Positions 1 to 8,668 of a DNA stretch of 64,000 nt are shown piece by piece. How positions within the stretch are numbered: position 1 is the first letter of the stretch; each line of letters begins with the position of its first letter. The notes beneath the pieces were generated by a model. That model did not search any database, had not been told where the DNA came from, and worked only from the letters and a program-made list of their open reading frames with translations. The stretch comes from Variovorax sp. KBW07 (GTDB lineage: Bacteria; Pseudomonadota; Gammaproteobacteria; Burkholderiales; Burkholderiaceae_C), in NCBI RefSeq assembly GCF_003852515.1, contig NZ_QAJK01000076.1, positions 30,258 through 94,257 on the forward strand. Direction: 5' to 3'. The translations under genes and the position numbers were made by a program.

Positions 1-501
1 CTGTCGGACGACAACCACATGTACTACTTCACGCTGGCCGTGTTCGTGGCCGGTTTCCTGGCCACCCATCGCATCGTGCATTCGCCGTTCGGGCAGGCGC
101 TGAAGGCGCTGCGCGACAACGAGCCGCGCGCCGTGTCGCTGGGCTACGCCACCGACCGATGCAAGCTCTACGCGTTCATGCTGTCGGCCGGGCTGGCGGG
201 GCTTGCCGGTTCGCTCAAGGCGCTGGTGCTGCAACTCTCGGCGCTCAACGACGTGATGCTGAGCACATCGACCGAGGTGCTGCTGATGACGCTGCTCGGC
301 GGCCTGGGCACCAGCTGGGGCCCGGTGGTCGGCGCGACGCTGGTCGTCAGCCTGCAGAACCAGCTTGCGGCGCTGGGCGGCGTGGTCACCATCGTCATCG
401 GCATGACCTTCATCCTGTGCGTGTCGTTCTTCCGGCGCGGGCTGGTGGGGGAGTGGCAGGCATTGCTGGAACGGCGGAAAGAGAAATTGCAGCAGCGGTG
501 A
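1..501 (+). CDS. livM: Branched-chain amino-acid ABC transporter permease (LivM family), 5'-truncated by window edge
   Basis: This is the C-terminal 166 residues of an inner-membrane permease that, with LivH, LivF, LivG and a periplasmic binding protein, would import branched-chain amino acids or similar small carboxylates. The frame is open from base 1, so the gene starts upstream. Visible family features are the cytoplasmic loop with LKALRDNEPRAVSLGY, typical of LivM, followed by hydrophobic segments (AGLAGLAGSLKALVL and LLMTLLGGLGTSWGPVVGA) and a basic C-terminus. It runs towards the minus-strand acyl-CoA operon and ends 43 bp from it. A shared substrate (uptake plus CoA-dependent breakdown) is possible but is inference. 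The family call is firm; the substrate is unknown. Confidence 0.85.
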   Translation: MSDDNHMYYFTLAVFVAGFLATHRIVHSPFGQALKALRDNEPRAVSLGYATDRCKLYAFMLSAGLAGLAGSLKALVLQLSALNDVMLSTSTEVLLMTLLGGLGTSWGPVVGATLVVSLQNQLAALGGVVTIVIGMTFILCVSFFRRGLVGEWQALLERRKEKLQQR

Positions 502-543
502 TGCCGCGCGGCGGCGGCATCACTCTGCCCTCTGCCCTCTGGC

Positions 544-1566
544 TCAAGGCATTGAAAAACGCGGGGCCGCCGCTGCGACCACACCACCTTGTGCCAACGC
601 CAGCGTGCCCCGCGCGCGCAGGTGCGGATGCCGGGCCGCTTCGTCCAGGTCGAGCACGGGCGCGAAGCAGACGTCCGTGCCTTCCAGCAAGGCGCTCCAT
701 TCGTCGCGCGTGCGGGTGGAAAACAACGCGGTGAACCGCGCCTTCAATGCCGGCCAGGTCGTGGTGTCGTATTGCAGCGCGGGGTCTACATCGGCCAGCC
801 CGAGCTTGTCCAGCAGCAGCTTGTAGAACTGCGGCTCCATCGCACCGACCGTGATGTAGCGGCCGTCGGCGCAGGCATACACGTCGTAGAACGGCGCATC
901 GTGAAAGGGGCTGGGCCGCTCGCCGCCGATCTGTCCGGCCGCATGGACCCAGTGCGCGAGCCCGCCGAGCATCGACGTGATGTCGACGATGGCCGCATCC
1001 ACCGTGCGCCCGCGCCCGCTGGTGCGTGCCTCCAGCAGCGCACAGACGATGCCGAAGGCCAGGCCTAGCGCGCCGCTGGCATCGCCCACCACCGTCGGCG
1101 GCACGATGGGCCGCTCGCCCCGGTGCGCCGACAGCGACAGCAGCCCCGTCAGTGCGACGTAGTTGAGGTCGTGGCCGGCAGCCTGGGACAGCGGGCCGCT
1201 CTGGCCCCAGCCGGTCATGCGGCCGTAGACCAGCTTCGGGTTGCGCACGGCGCACTCGGCCGGGCCCAGGCCGAGCCGCTCCATCACGCCGGGCCGGTTG
1301 CCTTCGATGAGCGCATCGGCCGATGCCACGAGCGCCATCGCCTCGGCCACCGCGTCCGCGGCCTTCAGATCGAGCAGCACGACCTTCTTGCCGCGGCGCA
1401 GCGGGTTTGCCTCTGTGCCGCCGAGCTGCTTCGTCACCGCGCCTTGCTGCGGCCGCGCGATCACGGTCACTTCAGCGCCCATGTCGGCCAGCATGCGGCC
1501 AGCCAATGGCCCGGGGCCGATGCCTTCGAACTCGACGATGCGCACGCCTTCCAGCGGGCGGCTCAT
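544..1566 (-). CDS. CaiB/BaiF family protein, probable alpha-methylacyl-CoA racemase
   Basis: The 340-residue protein belongs to the family III CoA-transferase/racemase fold. The racemase reading rests on residues: His132-Asp133 in GHDLNY, Asp162 and Glu244 stand at nearly the spacing of the His/Asp/Glu set of bacterial alpha-methylacyl-CoA racemase (MCR/AMACR), rather than only the single Asp of the transferases. Such enzymes interconvert 2R- and 2S-methyl-branched acyl-CoAs so that the 2S form can enter beta-oxidation. It is the last gene of the operon. Its ATG overlaps the TGA of the acyl-CoA dehydrogenase by 4 bp, which fixes the start and implies coupled translation. A formyl- or carnitine-CoA-transferase cannot be excluded. 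Confidence 0.82.
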   Translation of the reverse strand: MSRPLEGVRIVEFEGIGPGPLAGRMLADMGAEVTVIARPQQGAVTKQLGGTEANPLRRGKKVVLLDLKAADAVAEAMALVASADALIEGNRPGVMERLGLGPAECAVRNPKLVYGRMTGWGQSGPLSQAAGHDLNYVALTGLLSLSAHRGERPIVPPTVVGDASGALGLAFGIVCALLEARTSGRGRTVDAAIVDITSMLGGLAHWVHAAGQIGGERPSPFHDAPFYDVYACADGRYITVGAMEPQFYKLLLDKLGLADVDPALQYDTTTWPALKARFTALFSTRTRDEWSALLEGTDVCFAPVLDLDEAARHPHLRARGTLALAQGGVVAAAAPRFSMP

Positions 1567-2714
1567 GCGCCCAGCTTTCGTGCGATCAGGTCTTTCATGA
1601 TTTCGCTGGTGCCGCCGTAGATGCGCTGCACGCGCGCGTCGGCATACATCCGCGCGATCGGGTACTCGACCATGTAGCCGTAGCCGCCGAAGAGCTGCAG
1701 GCATTCGTCGGTCACCTTGCCCTGCTGCTCGGTGCACCACAGCTTGGCCATGTAGGCCGCCTGCTGGTCGAGCGTGCCATCGACCAGCCGCTGGATGCAG
1801 TCGTTGACGAAGCTGCGCACCACATGCGCAATGGTCGCGCACTCGGCCAGCTTGAAGCGCGTGTTCTGCATGTCGAACACGGTCTGTCCGAAGGCCTTGC
1901 GCTGCTGCGTGTATTCCACGGTCAGCTCGACCGCGCGTTCGATCACCGCGGCGGCCGGCACGCACAGGAACAGGCGCTCGTAAGACAGCTGGCTCATGAG
2001 CTGGATGAAGCCATCGCCTTCCTTGCCGCCGAGCAGGTGGTCGGCCGGCACGCGCACGCCGTCGAAGAAAATTTCGGCGGTGTCCGATGCATGCTGTCCC
2101 AGCTTTTCGAGCCGCCGGCCCACGCGAAAGCCCGGCAGGTCTTCGGTCTCGAGCACCACCAAAGACACGCCTCGGCTGCCCGCTTCGCCGGTGCGCACGG
2201 CCACCACCAGCAGGTTGCCCGTGAAGCCGTTGGTGATGAAGGTCTTGGCGCCGTCGATCACGTAGTGGTCGCCTTCGCGCCGTGCGCGGGTGCGCAGCGC
2301 CTTCAGGTCCGAGCCGCAACCGGGCTCGGTGAGCGCAATGCCGGCCAGCATCTCGCCGCTGGCGAGTTTGGGCAGCCAGCGCTTCTTCTGCTCGTCGGTG
2401 CCGTAGTCCAGGATGTAGTGCGCCGCCAGGTTGTGCACGCCGGTGTTGGCGGGAATCTCGGCCTTGGCCAGTTCGTCCTGCACCACCATCTGGTAGGCCA
2501 GCGAGGCGCCGGCGCCGCCGTAGGCTTCATCGAGCTCGGGCAGCAGGAAACCCATCTGCCCGAACGGGCGCCAGACCTCGCGCGGAATGAAGCCCTGGCG
2601 GCGCCAGCCGTCCAGGTGCGGCGAGAGCTCGGCCGCCACGTAGCGGCGCACCTGTTCGCGAAAGGCGTCGATGTCCTCGTCCATCCACCGGTGGCGCAAG
2701 AGTTGAGGCAGCAT
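1563..2714 (-). CDS. Acyl-CoA dehydrogenase
   Basis: This 383-residue, FAD-dependent enzyme would introduce the alpha,beta double bond in an acyl-CoA and pass electrons to ETF. The family signature ALTEPGCGSDL is at about 127-137 and the C-terminal signature with LFGGYGYMVEYPIARMYAD near 343-361. The position of the MCAD-type catalytic glutamate reads IYGGTSE, so Gly replaces Glu. Glu246 in SYERL sits where long-chain and isovaleryl-CoA dehydrogenases carry their catalytic base, which suggests a branched or long substrate. It lies 3 bp from the upstream SDR and overlaps the downstream racemase gene by 4 bp, so these are one transcript. Chain length is not predictable from sequence alone. Confidence 0.9.
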   Translation of the reverse strand: MLPQLLRHRWMDEDIDAFREQVRRYVAAELSPHLDGWRRQGFIPREVWRPFGQMGFLLPELDEAYGGAGASLAYQMVVQDELAKAEIPANTGVHNLAAHYILDYGTDEQKKRWLPKLASGEMLAGIALTEPGCGSDLKALRTRARREGDHYVIDGAKTFITNGFTGNLLVVAVRTGEAGSRGVSLVVLETEDLPGFRVGRRLEKLGQHASDTAEIFFDGVRVPADHLLGGKEGDGFIQLMSQLSYERLFLCVPAAAVIERAVELTVEYTQQRKAFGQTVFDMQNTRFKLAECATIAHVVRSFVNDCIQRLVDGTLDQQAAYMAKLWCTEQQGKVTDECLQLFGGYGYMVEYPIARMYADARVQRIYGGTSEIMKDLIARKLGA

Positions 2715-2717
2715 GCG

Positions 2718-3548
2718 TCAGAACCCCGTGAGGCCGCCGCTGCACACCAGCGTCTGGCCGCTGATGTAGTCCGACTCCGGAATGCACAGCAGGTACACCG
2801 CGCCCGCCGCCTCTTCGGGCGTGCCGCCGCGGCCCAGCGGAATGCTGCGCTCCATGGCGGCCATCAGGTCGGGGTTGACGCCCACCTTGATGTCGCGCCC
2901 GTCGATGTTGGCCGTGCCGCCATCGGCCGCGTTGCCCGTCAGGCGGGTCTTGATGAGGCCGTAGGCCACGCAGTTGACGGTGACGTTCATGCGGCCCCAT
3001 TCCTTGGCCAGCGTCTGCGTCATGCCGGTGATGCCGGCCTTGGCCGCCGAGTAGTTGGCCTGGCCCGCGTTGCCGAACAGGCCGGCCATCGACGAGATGT
3101 TGACCACCTTGCGCATCACGCGCTGGCCGGCTTCGGTCTCGGCCTTGCCGAGCGCGCGGATCACGGGCTGCGCGGCGCGCAGGATGCGAAACGGTGCCGT
3201 CAGGTGGCAGTCGATCATGGCGTACCACTGCTCGTCGGTCATCTTCTGGATCACGTTGTCCCAGGTGTAGCCGGCGTTGTTGATGACGATGTCCAGGCCC
3301 TTGAATTCGCTCACGGCGGTGCCGACGAAGCGCTCGGCGAAGTCGGGTGCCGTGACGTTGCCGACACAGGCCACGGCCTGCCCGCCGGCCTCGCGAATGG
3401 CCTGCACGGCCTCTTGCGCCGGTTCGTTGTCGAGGTCGTTCACGACGATGCGTGCGCCTTCGCTGGCCAGCTTCAGTGCGATCGAGCGGCCGATGCCGCG
3501 GCCCGAACCGGTGATGAGCGCGACCTTGCCTTCGAGTTTGCGTGTCAT
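2718..3548 (-). CDS. Short-chain dehydrogenase/reductase, probable 3-hydroxyacyl-CoA dehydrogenase
   Basis: The 276-residue SDR has the Rossmann motif TGSGRGIG at 13-20, NNAG at 90-93 and the catalytic set Ser153, Tyr166, Lys170. In this gene context the likely role is NAD-dependent oxidation of the 3-hydroxyacyl-CoA formed by the neighbouring MaoC hydratase. The start chosen is the ATG at 3546-3548, because residues just after it (KLEGKVALITG) are the usual SDR N-terminus; the frame extends further upstream but over the MaoC gene. A FabG-like biosynthetic reductase is the alternative reading, but no other fatty-acid synthesis gene is nearby. Confidence 0.87.
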   Translation of the reverse strand: MTRKLEGKVALITGSGRGIGRSIALKLASEGARIVVNDLDNEPAQEAVQAIREAGGQAVACVGNVTAPDFAERFVGTAVSEFKGLDIVINNAGYTWDNVIQKMTDEQWYAMIDCHLTAPFRILRAAQPVIRALGKAETEAGQRVMRKVVNISSMAGLFGNAGQANYSAAKAGITGMTQTLAKEWGRMNVTVNCVAYGLIKTRLTGNAADGGTANIDGRDIKVGVNPDLMAAMERSIPLGRGGTPEEAAGAVYLLCIPESDYISGQTLVCSGGLTGF

Positions 3549-3588
3549 GGTGTTCTTGTCTTCTTGAAAAGGAGGGGAGGGGAGGGGT

Positions 3589-4008
3589 TCAGGGCAGCGC
3601 CACGAAGGCTTCGCCGACGATCTTGGTCTGGCCGAACTGGTTGGTGCTTTGCAGTTCGATGCGCACGCCGCGTTCGCCGTTGCGCTCGGTCTTTTCCGCG
3701 ATGCGGCCGGTGCAGCGCATGGCGTTGCCCAGGTGCGTGATGCCCTGGAAGCGCGCCTCGAAGTGGCGCAGCCGGCTTTGCGGCGCCCACTGCGTGAGCA
3801 CGCGGCCCAGCCAGGCCATGCCCAGCATGCCTTGCGCAAACACGTCGGGCATGCCCGAGCGGCGCGCCATGTCGGTGTCGATGTGAATCGGGTTGTGGTC
3901 GCCCGAGGCGCCGGCAAAGAGCGCGAGCGTGGTGCGGTTCACGGCCGGCAACTGCACGGCCGGAAGCTCGTCGCCGACCTTTACGGAGTCGAAGGTGGGG
4001 GAGGTCAT
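3589..4008 (-). CDS. MaoC-like enoyl-CoA hydratase, catalytic half
   Basis: This is a 139-residue single hot-dog-fold protein. The hydratase-2 motif is present as GDHNPIHID, with Asp37 and His42 as the expected catalytic pair. It would add water to a trans-2-enoyl-CoA. It is directly downstream of a second short MaoC-type protein that lacks this motif, an arrangement known from heteromeric hydratases such as HtdX/HtdY-like and ChsH1/ChsH2 pairs, where one subunit catalyses and the other shapes the pocket for bulky acyl chains. The ATG at 4006-4008 starts at the usual MaoC N-terminus and lies 14 bp past the preceding stop. Confidence 0.85.
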   Translation of the reverse strand: MTSPTFDSVKVGDELPAVQLPAVNRTTLALFAGASGDHNPIHIDTDMARRSGMPDVFAQGMLGMAWLGRVLTQWAPQSRLRHFEARFQGITHLGNAMRCTGRIAEKTERNGERGVRIELQSTNQFGQTKIVGEAFVALP

Positions 4009-4022
4009 GAGCGGGCCTTTCT

Positions 4023-4463
4023 TCAGTTTCTGCAGACGATGACCGTGCGCAGCTCGGCCACCAGCTCGTCGCGCTGGTTGGTGGCGCGCGCGGTCTTCAC
4101 GACGAATTCGAGCGCGCCGTTCTTCTTGTCGTAGATGTCGCTGATGGTGGAGCGAACCGTCACGGTGTCGCCCACGCAGGCGGCGCGGTGGTAGCTGAAG
4201 CTCTGCTCGCCGTGCAGCAGCTTGGCCAGCGGAATCTGCAGGTCGATCAGCAACTGGTCCGAGGCGCCCGAGTCCAGTTCGGCCGCGAACAGGAAGGTGG
4301 GCGGCGCCGGCAGGTCGGGGTAGCCGGCATCGCGGGCCGCGGCGGCGTCGGTGTAGACCGGGTCGGTCTCGCCGATGGCCTTGGCGAAGAACTGCAGCCG
4401 GCTGCGCTCGATGGGCAGCACCGACGCGGGCAGCTCGTGGCCGATCCATTTCTTGTCGATCAT
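4023..4463 (-). CDS. MaoC N-terminal-type dehydratase subunit, non-catalytic half
   Basis: The 146-residue protein matches the MaoC_dehydrat_N type: it opens with DKKWIGHEL and has the ETDPVYTD element near 32-39, but the Asp...His pair of an active hydratase is missing there. The likely role is as partner of the catalytic MaoC protein encoded next, together forming a double hot-dog. The start is the ATG at 4461-4463, 11 bp downstream of the thiolase stop. Overall order (thiolase, MaoC-N, MaoC, SDR, dehydrogenase) resembles operons for side chains of steroids, terpenoids or other bulky acids; the actual substrate is unknown. Confidence 0.8.
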   Translation of the reverse strand: MIDKKWIGHELPASVLPIERSRLQFFAKAIGETDPVYTDAAAARDAGYPDLPAPPTFLFAAELDSGASDQLLIDLQIPLAKLLHGEQSFSYHRAACVGDTVTVRSTISDIYDKKNGALEFVVKTARATNQRDELVAELRTVIVCRN

Positions 4464-4474
4464 GCGTGCTCCCT

Positions 4475-5659
4475 TCAGACGCGTTCGTAGAGCGTGACCA
4501 CGCAGGCGCCGCCCAACCCGAGGTTGTGCTGCAGCGCCAGCCGCGCGCCTTCCACCTGCCGTTTGTCCGCCGTGCCGCGCAGCTGCTGGACCAGCTCCGT
4601 GCATTGCGCAAGGCCTGTGGCCCCCAGCGGATGGCCCTTCGAGAGCAGGCCGCCCGACGGATTGGTGACGAACTTGCCGCCGTAGGTGTTGTCGCCATCG
4701 ACGACGAACTTCTCCGCGCCGCCCACCGGGCACAGGCCGAGCGCCTCGTAGCTGATGAGTTCGTTGTGGGCAAAGCAGTCATGCAGCTCGACCACGTCGA
4801 CGTCCTGCGGGCCGATGCCCGCGGCCTCGTAGACCTGGCGCGCGGCCTCCCGTGCCATGCTGAAGCCGACGACCTCGCGCATGTCGCGCGCCTCGAAGGT
4901 GATGGGGCGGTCGGTGGTCATGGCCTGCGCCCTGATGCGCACGCTGCGGTCCAGGCCGTGGCGCTGCGCGAATTCGGCCGAGCACACGATGGCGGCCGCC
5001 GCGCCGCAGGTGGGCGGGCAGGCCATCAGCCGCGTCATCACGCCGGGCCACATCACGGGGGTGGCCAGCACTTCGTCTTCGGTCACGACGTTGCGGAACA
5101 GCGCCACCGGGTTGTTGGCCGCATGGCGGCTGGCCTTGGCGCGGATCTTCGCGAAGGTCGACAGCTGCGTGCCGTATTGCTTCATGTGCGCCAGGCCCGC
5201 GCCGCCGAAGTAGCGCAGCGCCAGCGGAATGCCGGTTTCGCTGACCAGTTCGTCTGTGGCCGCGTCGAACCGCGCGAAGGGGCTGGGCTTGTCCGCGAAC
5301 ACCGAGCCCAGCGCACCGGGGCTCATCTGCTCGAAGCCCAGCGCCAGCACGCAGTCGGCGGCGCCGCTGGCCACGGCCTGGCGCGCCAGGAACAGGGCGG
5401 TCGAGCCGGTGGAGCAGTTGTTGTTGACGTTGACCACGGGAATGCCGGTCATGCCGACTTCATACAGCGCGCTCTGGCCCGCCGTCGAATCGGCGTAGAC
5501 ATAGCCCACGTAGGCCTGCTGCACCAGTTCGTAGCCGATGCCGGCATCGGCCAGCGCGCGGCGCGTGGCGTCGGCGGCCATCTCCTGGTAGGGCGCGCTG
5601 GCGCCCGGCTTGGTGAAGGGGATCATGCCGACCCCGGTAACGAAGACATCGTGGCTCAT
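4475..5659 (-). CDS. Thiolase of the lipid-transfer/SCP-x type
   Basis: The 394-residue protein is a thiolase-fold acetyl-CoA acyltransferase or retro-aldolase. The nucleophile is Cys82 in NNNCSTGS, an HDCF motif is at 294-297 and the GHPLGATG histidine is at 343. The HDCF form and the absence of the second catalytic cysteine near the C-terminus are typical of the SCP-x/Ltp2 branch, which handles bulky or methyl-branched acyl-CoAs. The ATG at 5657-5659 begins MSHDVFVTGVG, the normal family start. It follows the acyl-CoA ligase by 49 bp and precedes MaoC-N by 11 bp. Thiolytic versus aldol cleavage cannot be decided from sequence alone. Confidence 0.85.
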   Translation of the reverse strand: MSHDVFVTGVGMIPFTKPGASAPYQEMAADATRRALADAGIGYELVQQAYVGYVYADSTAGQSALYEVGMTGIPVVNVNNNCSTGSTALFLARQAVASGAADCVLALGFEQMSPGALGSVFADKPSPFARFDAATDELVSETGIPLALRYFGGAGLAHMKQYGTQLSTFAKIRAKASRHAANNPVALFRNVVTEDEVLATPVMWPGVMTRLMACPPTCGAAAAIVCSAEFAQRHGLDRSVRIRAQAMTTDRPITFEARDMREVVGFSMAREAARQVYEAAGIGPQDVDVVELHDCFAHNELISYEALGLCPVGGAEKFVVDGDNTYGGKFVTNPSGGLLSKGHPLGATGLAQCTELVQQLRGTADKRQVEGARLALQHNLGLGGACVVTLYERV

Positions 5660-5708
5660 GGGAGTTTCCTGAGGGTTGAAAAGACGTGAGAAAAATGAAG
5701 CGGGCGCG

Positions 5709-7268
5709 TCAGGCGACAGCGCGCTCGCGGCCTTGCCAGAAGGGTTCGCGCAGCTTGGTCTTGAGCACCTTGCCGGCGCCCGACAACGGCAGCGCCTCGA
5801 CCAGGTCTACGCTGCGCGGGCACTTGTAGCCGGCAATCAGCTGCTTGCAATGCGCGATGAGTTCCGCCGGTGCCGCGGCCTGCCCGGGCTTGAGCACCAC
5901 CACCGCATGCACCGACTCGCCCCATTCGTCGTCGGGAATGCCTATCACCGCGCAGGCGGCAATGGCGGGGTGCTGGGCCAGGGCGTTCTCGACCTCGGCC
6001 GAATACACGTTCTCGCCGCCGCTGATGATCATGTCCTTCAGGCGGTCGGCCACGAAGATGAAGCCGTCGGCGTCCATGTAGGCGCCGTCGCCGGTGTGCA
6101 TCCAGCCGTCGCGCAGGGCCGCGGCCGTCAGCTCGGGCTGGTTCCAGTAGCCCTGCATCACGTTGGGGCCGCGCACCAGCACCTCGCCCACGGTGCCGCG
6201 CGGCACCTCGTTGCCCACGGGGTCGACGATCTTCACCTGCATCGCGAAGCTGGCGCGTCCGGCCGAGCGCAGCTTGCCCAGCTTGCGCGCCTCCGCCCGG
6301 TGGTAGAGGGCCGGGTTGATGGTGGCCACCGGCGACAGCTCGGTCATGCCGTAGGCCTGCACGAAGTCGACGCCCGGCAGTGCCTTCATGGCGCGATCGA
6401 TCACGGCCTCCGACATCGGCGACGCGCCATAGACCACCGTGCGCAGCTGGCTCAGGTCGCGCGGCTTCTGCATGGCGGGGTGGTCGACCAGCATCTGGAT
6501 CATGGTCGGCACCAGCAGCACCTGCGTCACGCGGTCGCGCGCCAGGATGTCGAGCACCCCTTCGGGGTTGAAGGCCGGAACGATCGAATGCGCGTTGCCG
6601 TGGATCCAGTGCGCCATGGCGATGCCCATGTCGGCCAGGTGGAACATCGGTGCCGCATGCAGGTACGTGCCGTCGGGAAACGCCACGCCCTCGGCCACGA
6701 TCGTCAGCCCCGAGCTGTACAGGTTGGTGTGGCTGAGCATCACGCCCTTGGGAAAGCCGGTGGTGCCGCCGGTGTAGAAGATGCCCGCCAGGTCGTCGCC
6801 CCGGCGCACGGCGTCTTCCACCGGCTGCGCAGTGGCCAGCAGTGCTTCGTAGCTGTGCGTGCCGGCGGGCGCATCGCCGTCGCCGCAATACACCACTTCG
6901 CGCACCGTGCTCGCATCGTGGCGAAGCTTCTCGATCAGCGGGCTGAAGGCTTCGTCGACCAGCAGGATGTTCGAGCCCGAGTCGTTCAGCGAATAGAGAA
7001 TTTCGGCCGCCGACCAGCGGATGTTGCAGGGGTTGAGCACGCCGCCGCCCCAGGGCACCGCCATCTGGTATTCGAGGTAGCGGTCGGAGTTGAGCGACAG
7101 CATGGCCACGCGGTCGCCGGGCTGCATGCCCAGCCGCTGCAGGGCGCCGGCGAGCCGGGCGATGCGATCGCCGAACTCGAGAAAGGTGCGCTGCCGGTCG
7201 CCGAAGCGCACGGCAATGCGATCCGGGTGTTGCTGCATCGCGCGGTGCAGGGCTTGTGTCAGTTGCAT
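5709..7268 (-). CDS. AMP-forming fatty-acyl-CoA synthetase
   Basis: This 519-residue enzyme activates a carboxylic acid to its CoA thioester through an acyl-adenylate, the entry step of the operon. The AMP-binding loop YTGGTTGFPKG is at 165-175, YGMTE at 306-310, HTGD at 391-394 and the GKVLK lysine near 500. The start is the ATG at 7266-7268, whose product opens like other acyl-CoA synthetases (an in-frame extension upstream has no family similarity that I can see). It is the first gene of the minus-strand operon, so its promoter should lie in the gap 7269-7691. Substrate specificity is unknown. Confidence 0.87.
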   Translation of the reverse strand: MQLTQALHRAMQQHPDRIAVRFGDRQRTFLEFGDRIARLAGALQRLGMQPGDRVAMLSLNSDRYLEYQMAVPWGGGVLNPCNIRWSAAEILYSLNDSGSNILLVDEAFSPLIEKLRHDASTVREVVYCGDGDAPAGTHSYEALLATAQPVEDAVRRGDDLAGIFYTGGTTGFPKGVMLSHTNLYSSGLTIVAEGVAFPDGTYLHAAPMFHLADMGIAMAHWIHGNAHSIVPAFNPEGVLDILARDRVTQVLLVPTMIQMLVDHPAMQKPRDLSQLRTVVYGASPMSEAVIDRAMKALPGVDFVQAYGMTELSPVATINPALYHRAEARKLGKLRSAGRASFAMQVKIVDPVGNEVPRGTVGEVLVRGPNVMQGYWNQPELTAAALRDGWMHTGDGAYMDADGFIFVADRLKDMIISGGENVYSAEVENALAQHPAIAACAVIGIPDDEWGESVHAVVVLKPGQAAAPAELIAHCKQLIAGYKCPRSVDLVEALPLSGAGKVLKTKLREPFWQGRERAVA

Positions 7269-7691
7269 GGCTTGTCTCCGTTCGACCCCGTGGATTCGTG
7301 GTCTTCCTTGTGAGGGCCCATGGTAGAAATCAACCCACCGGCGCGCGAGTGCGCATCGCATCGTTTCGATGGCAAAAGACCTCATTCGGCCGCCGTGGGG
7401 CCGGGGTCTCTGGAAATACGGGGACGGGCGGGAAGAAGGAAAGCGCGGTGCCGCAAGCCCGGCAGGGCGCGAGGGCAATTCAGCCCGGCTTAAGCTTGGC
7501 CGCCGATACTGGAGGCGACGGTCTTCTGGCGTTGGTAGAGGGCGCTTCGGCACCCGCCCGCAAGGGTGGTTCCTCGAGGCTGGAGGTCGTCACGAATTTG
7601 TGGTTTTCGCGCCGCCAGGGCGCGAGCCTCCGCGGCAGCAGGCCTGCCCCCCCGGGGCGCCGCCTTTTCAGGCTCAGGCCCCTCAGGCCCC
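7269..7691. other. Non-coding gap with the presumed promoter of the acyl-CoA operon
   Basis: I find no convincing gene in these 423 bp: the open frames here lack ribosome-binding sites and recognisable protein features. Since 5709-7268 is transcribed leftwards from here, its promoter must lie in this stretch, but no clear -35/-10 pair stands out. A GCCGATAC element occurs at 7502-7509, but its spacing does not fit a sigma-28 promoter. The right end runs into a 9-bp tandem repeat. Confidence 0.4.
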
Positions 7692-7699
7692 TCAGGCCC
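7673..7699. repeat. Three perfect 9-bp tandem repeats overlapping a stop codon
   Basis: The unit ctcaggccc occurs three times without interruption at 7673-7681, 7682-7690 and 7691-7699. The stop codon of the minus-strand regulator gene (7692-7694) lies inside the third copy. Gain or loss of a whole unit would be in frame and so would not disrupt the gene. Confidence 0.8.
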
Positions 7700-8534
7700 G
7701 CGCCTGGGTCCGCTCTATCTCTCCGAGCCACACCGGCTCGTTCGACGTGTCCGGAAAGCCCGAGCCATTCGCGCCCGGGTGGCCGTTCATTTCCTCGCCC
7801 ATCGACGAGGTCGGCAGGTGGCGCAGTTCATAGCCCCGCCCGTACACCGAGTGCAGCATGAACTCGCTGTCCTTGTGCAACGACAGCTTGCGGCGGATGT
7901 TGGCCACGCAGCAGTCGAGCACGCGGCTCTTTCTTTCGATCCTGGCGTCCACCCACAGCGAGGCCAGCAGCCAGTCGCGCTCCAGCAGCCGCCCGGCATT
8001 GCGGAACAGCAGCAGCGCCAGCTCGAACTCGCGCGGCTTCAGCCGGATCTCCGTGCCCTTGTGCACCACCACGCGCCGGCTGCCCAGGAACTGGTAGTCG
8101 CCGAAGAAGGCGCTCACGGCCTGCGGATGCAGCAGCGTCTCGTTGCGCCGCAGCGATTCGCGCACGCGCAGTTCCAGCTCGAAGTCGTCGATGGGCAGCA
8201 CCGCAAAGTCGATGTGCGCGCCCGGCGAATCGTTGCCCGCCGCCGTCAGCACCTCGACCAGCAGGTCGCGCTGCGACGCGCTCGCGATCAGGCAGATCGG
8301 AATGCGCAGCGCCTTGCACATGGCCGTCAGGATCGGCCATGCGCCTTCGTCCTTCAGCGTGATCAGCAGCAGGTCGAACTGGGTGCCGCCGGTCACGGCC
8401 AGCAGAAAGTCGGCGCTGTTGTCGAAAGCGGCCGGCGTGCAGCCCATCAGGCGCAGCCGGTTGCCCCAGGCGGCCTGCTGGGCTTCGTCGCAACCCACCA
8501 GCGCGATCTGGCGCGTGCCCTGGGCGGCCATCAT
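7692..8534 (-). CDS. OmpR/PhoB-type transcriptional regulator with degenerate receiver
   Basis: The 280-residue protein has an N-terminal receiver-like half (about 8-130) and a winged-helix DNA-binding half (about 150-245; LKPREFELALLLF, then VANIRRKL and VYGRGYEL as recognition helix and wing). In the receiver the phosphoacceptor position reads FDLLLITL, so Thr59 stands where Asp is expected, and the acidic pocket is reduced to CDE at 15-17. Activation by phosphorylation is therefore unlikely. No histidine kinase lies next to it. It follows the YadA-anchor gene by 134 bp. Two ATG codons are adjacent (8532-8534 and 8529-8531); the first is used. Target genes are unknown. Confidence 0.75.
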   Translation of the reverse strand: MMAAQGTRQIALVGCDEAQQAAWGNRLRLMGCTPAAFDNSADFLLAVTGGTQFDLLLITLKDEGAWPILTAMCKALRIPICLIASASQRDLLVEVLTAAGNDSPGAHIDFAVLPIDDFELELRVRESLRRNETLLHPQAVSAFFGDYQFLGSRRVVVHKGTEIRLKPREFELALLLFRNAGRLLERDWLLASLWVDARIERKSRVLDCCVANIRRKLSLHKDSEFMLHSVYGRGYELRHLPTSSMGEEMNGHPGANGSGFPDTSNEPVWLGEIERTQARA

Positions 8535-8668
8535 GGTTGCGCTCCGCCCGGCATTGCCACGTCGTTCGGGGGCACTGGCTTCGGAAGAGCGTTCTTCATG
8601 TCGATGGCGTCCATGCGCAAGAGGGGGTGGTGATGGAGGGGCAATGGAAAGGGCACCTGTGGCATCGG

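Noticed and set aside
7491-7509. Sigma-28-like TAAGCTTG ... GCCGATAC in the gap upstream of the acyl-CoA synthetase gene
   Set aside because: The two elements are only 3 bp apart instead of 11, and no flagellar gene follows in that direction.
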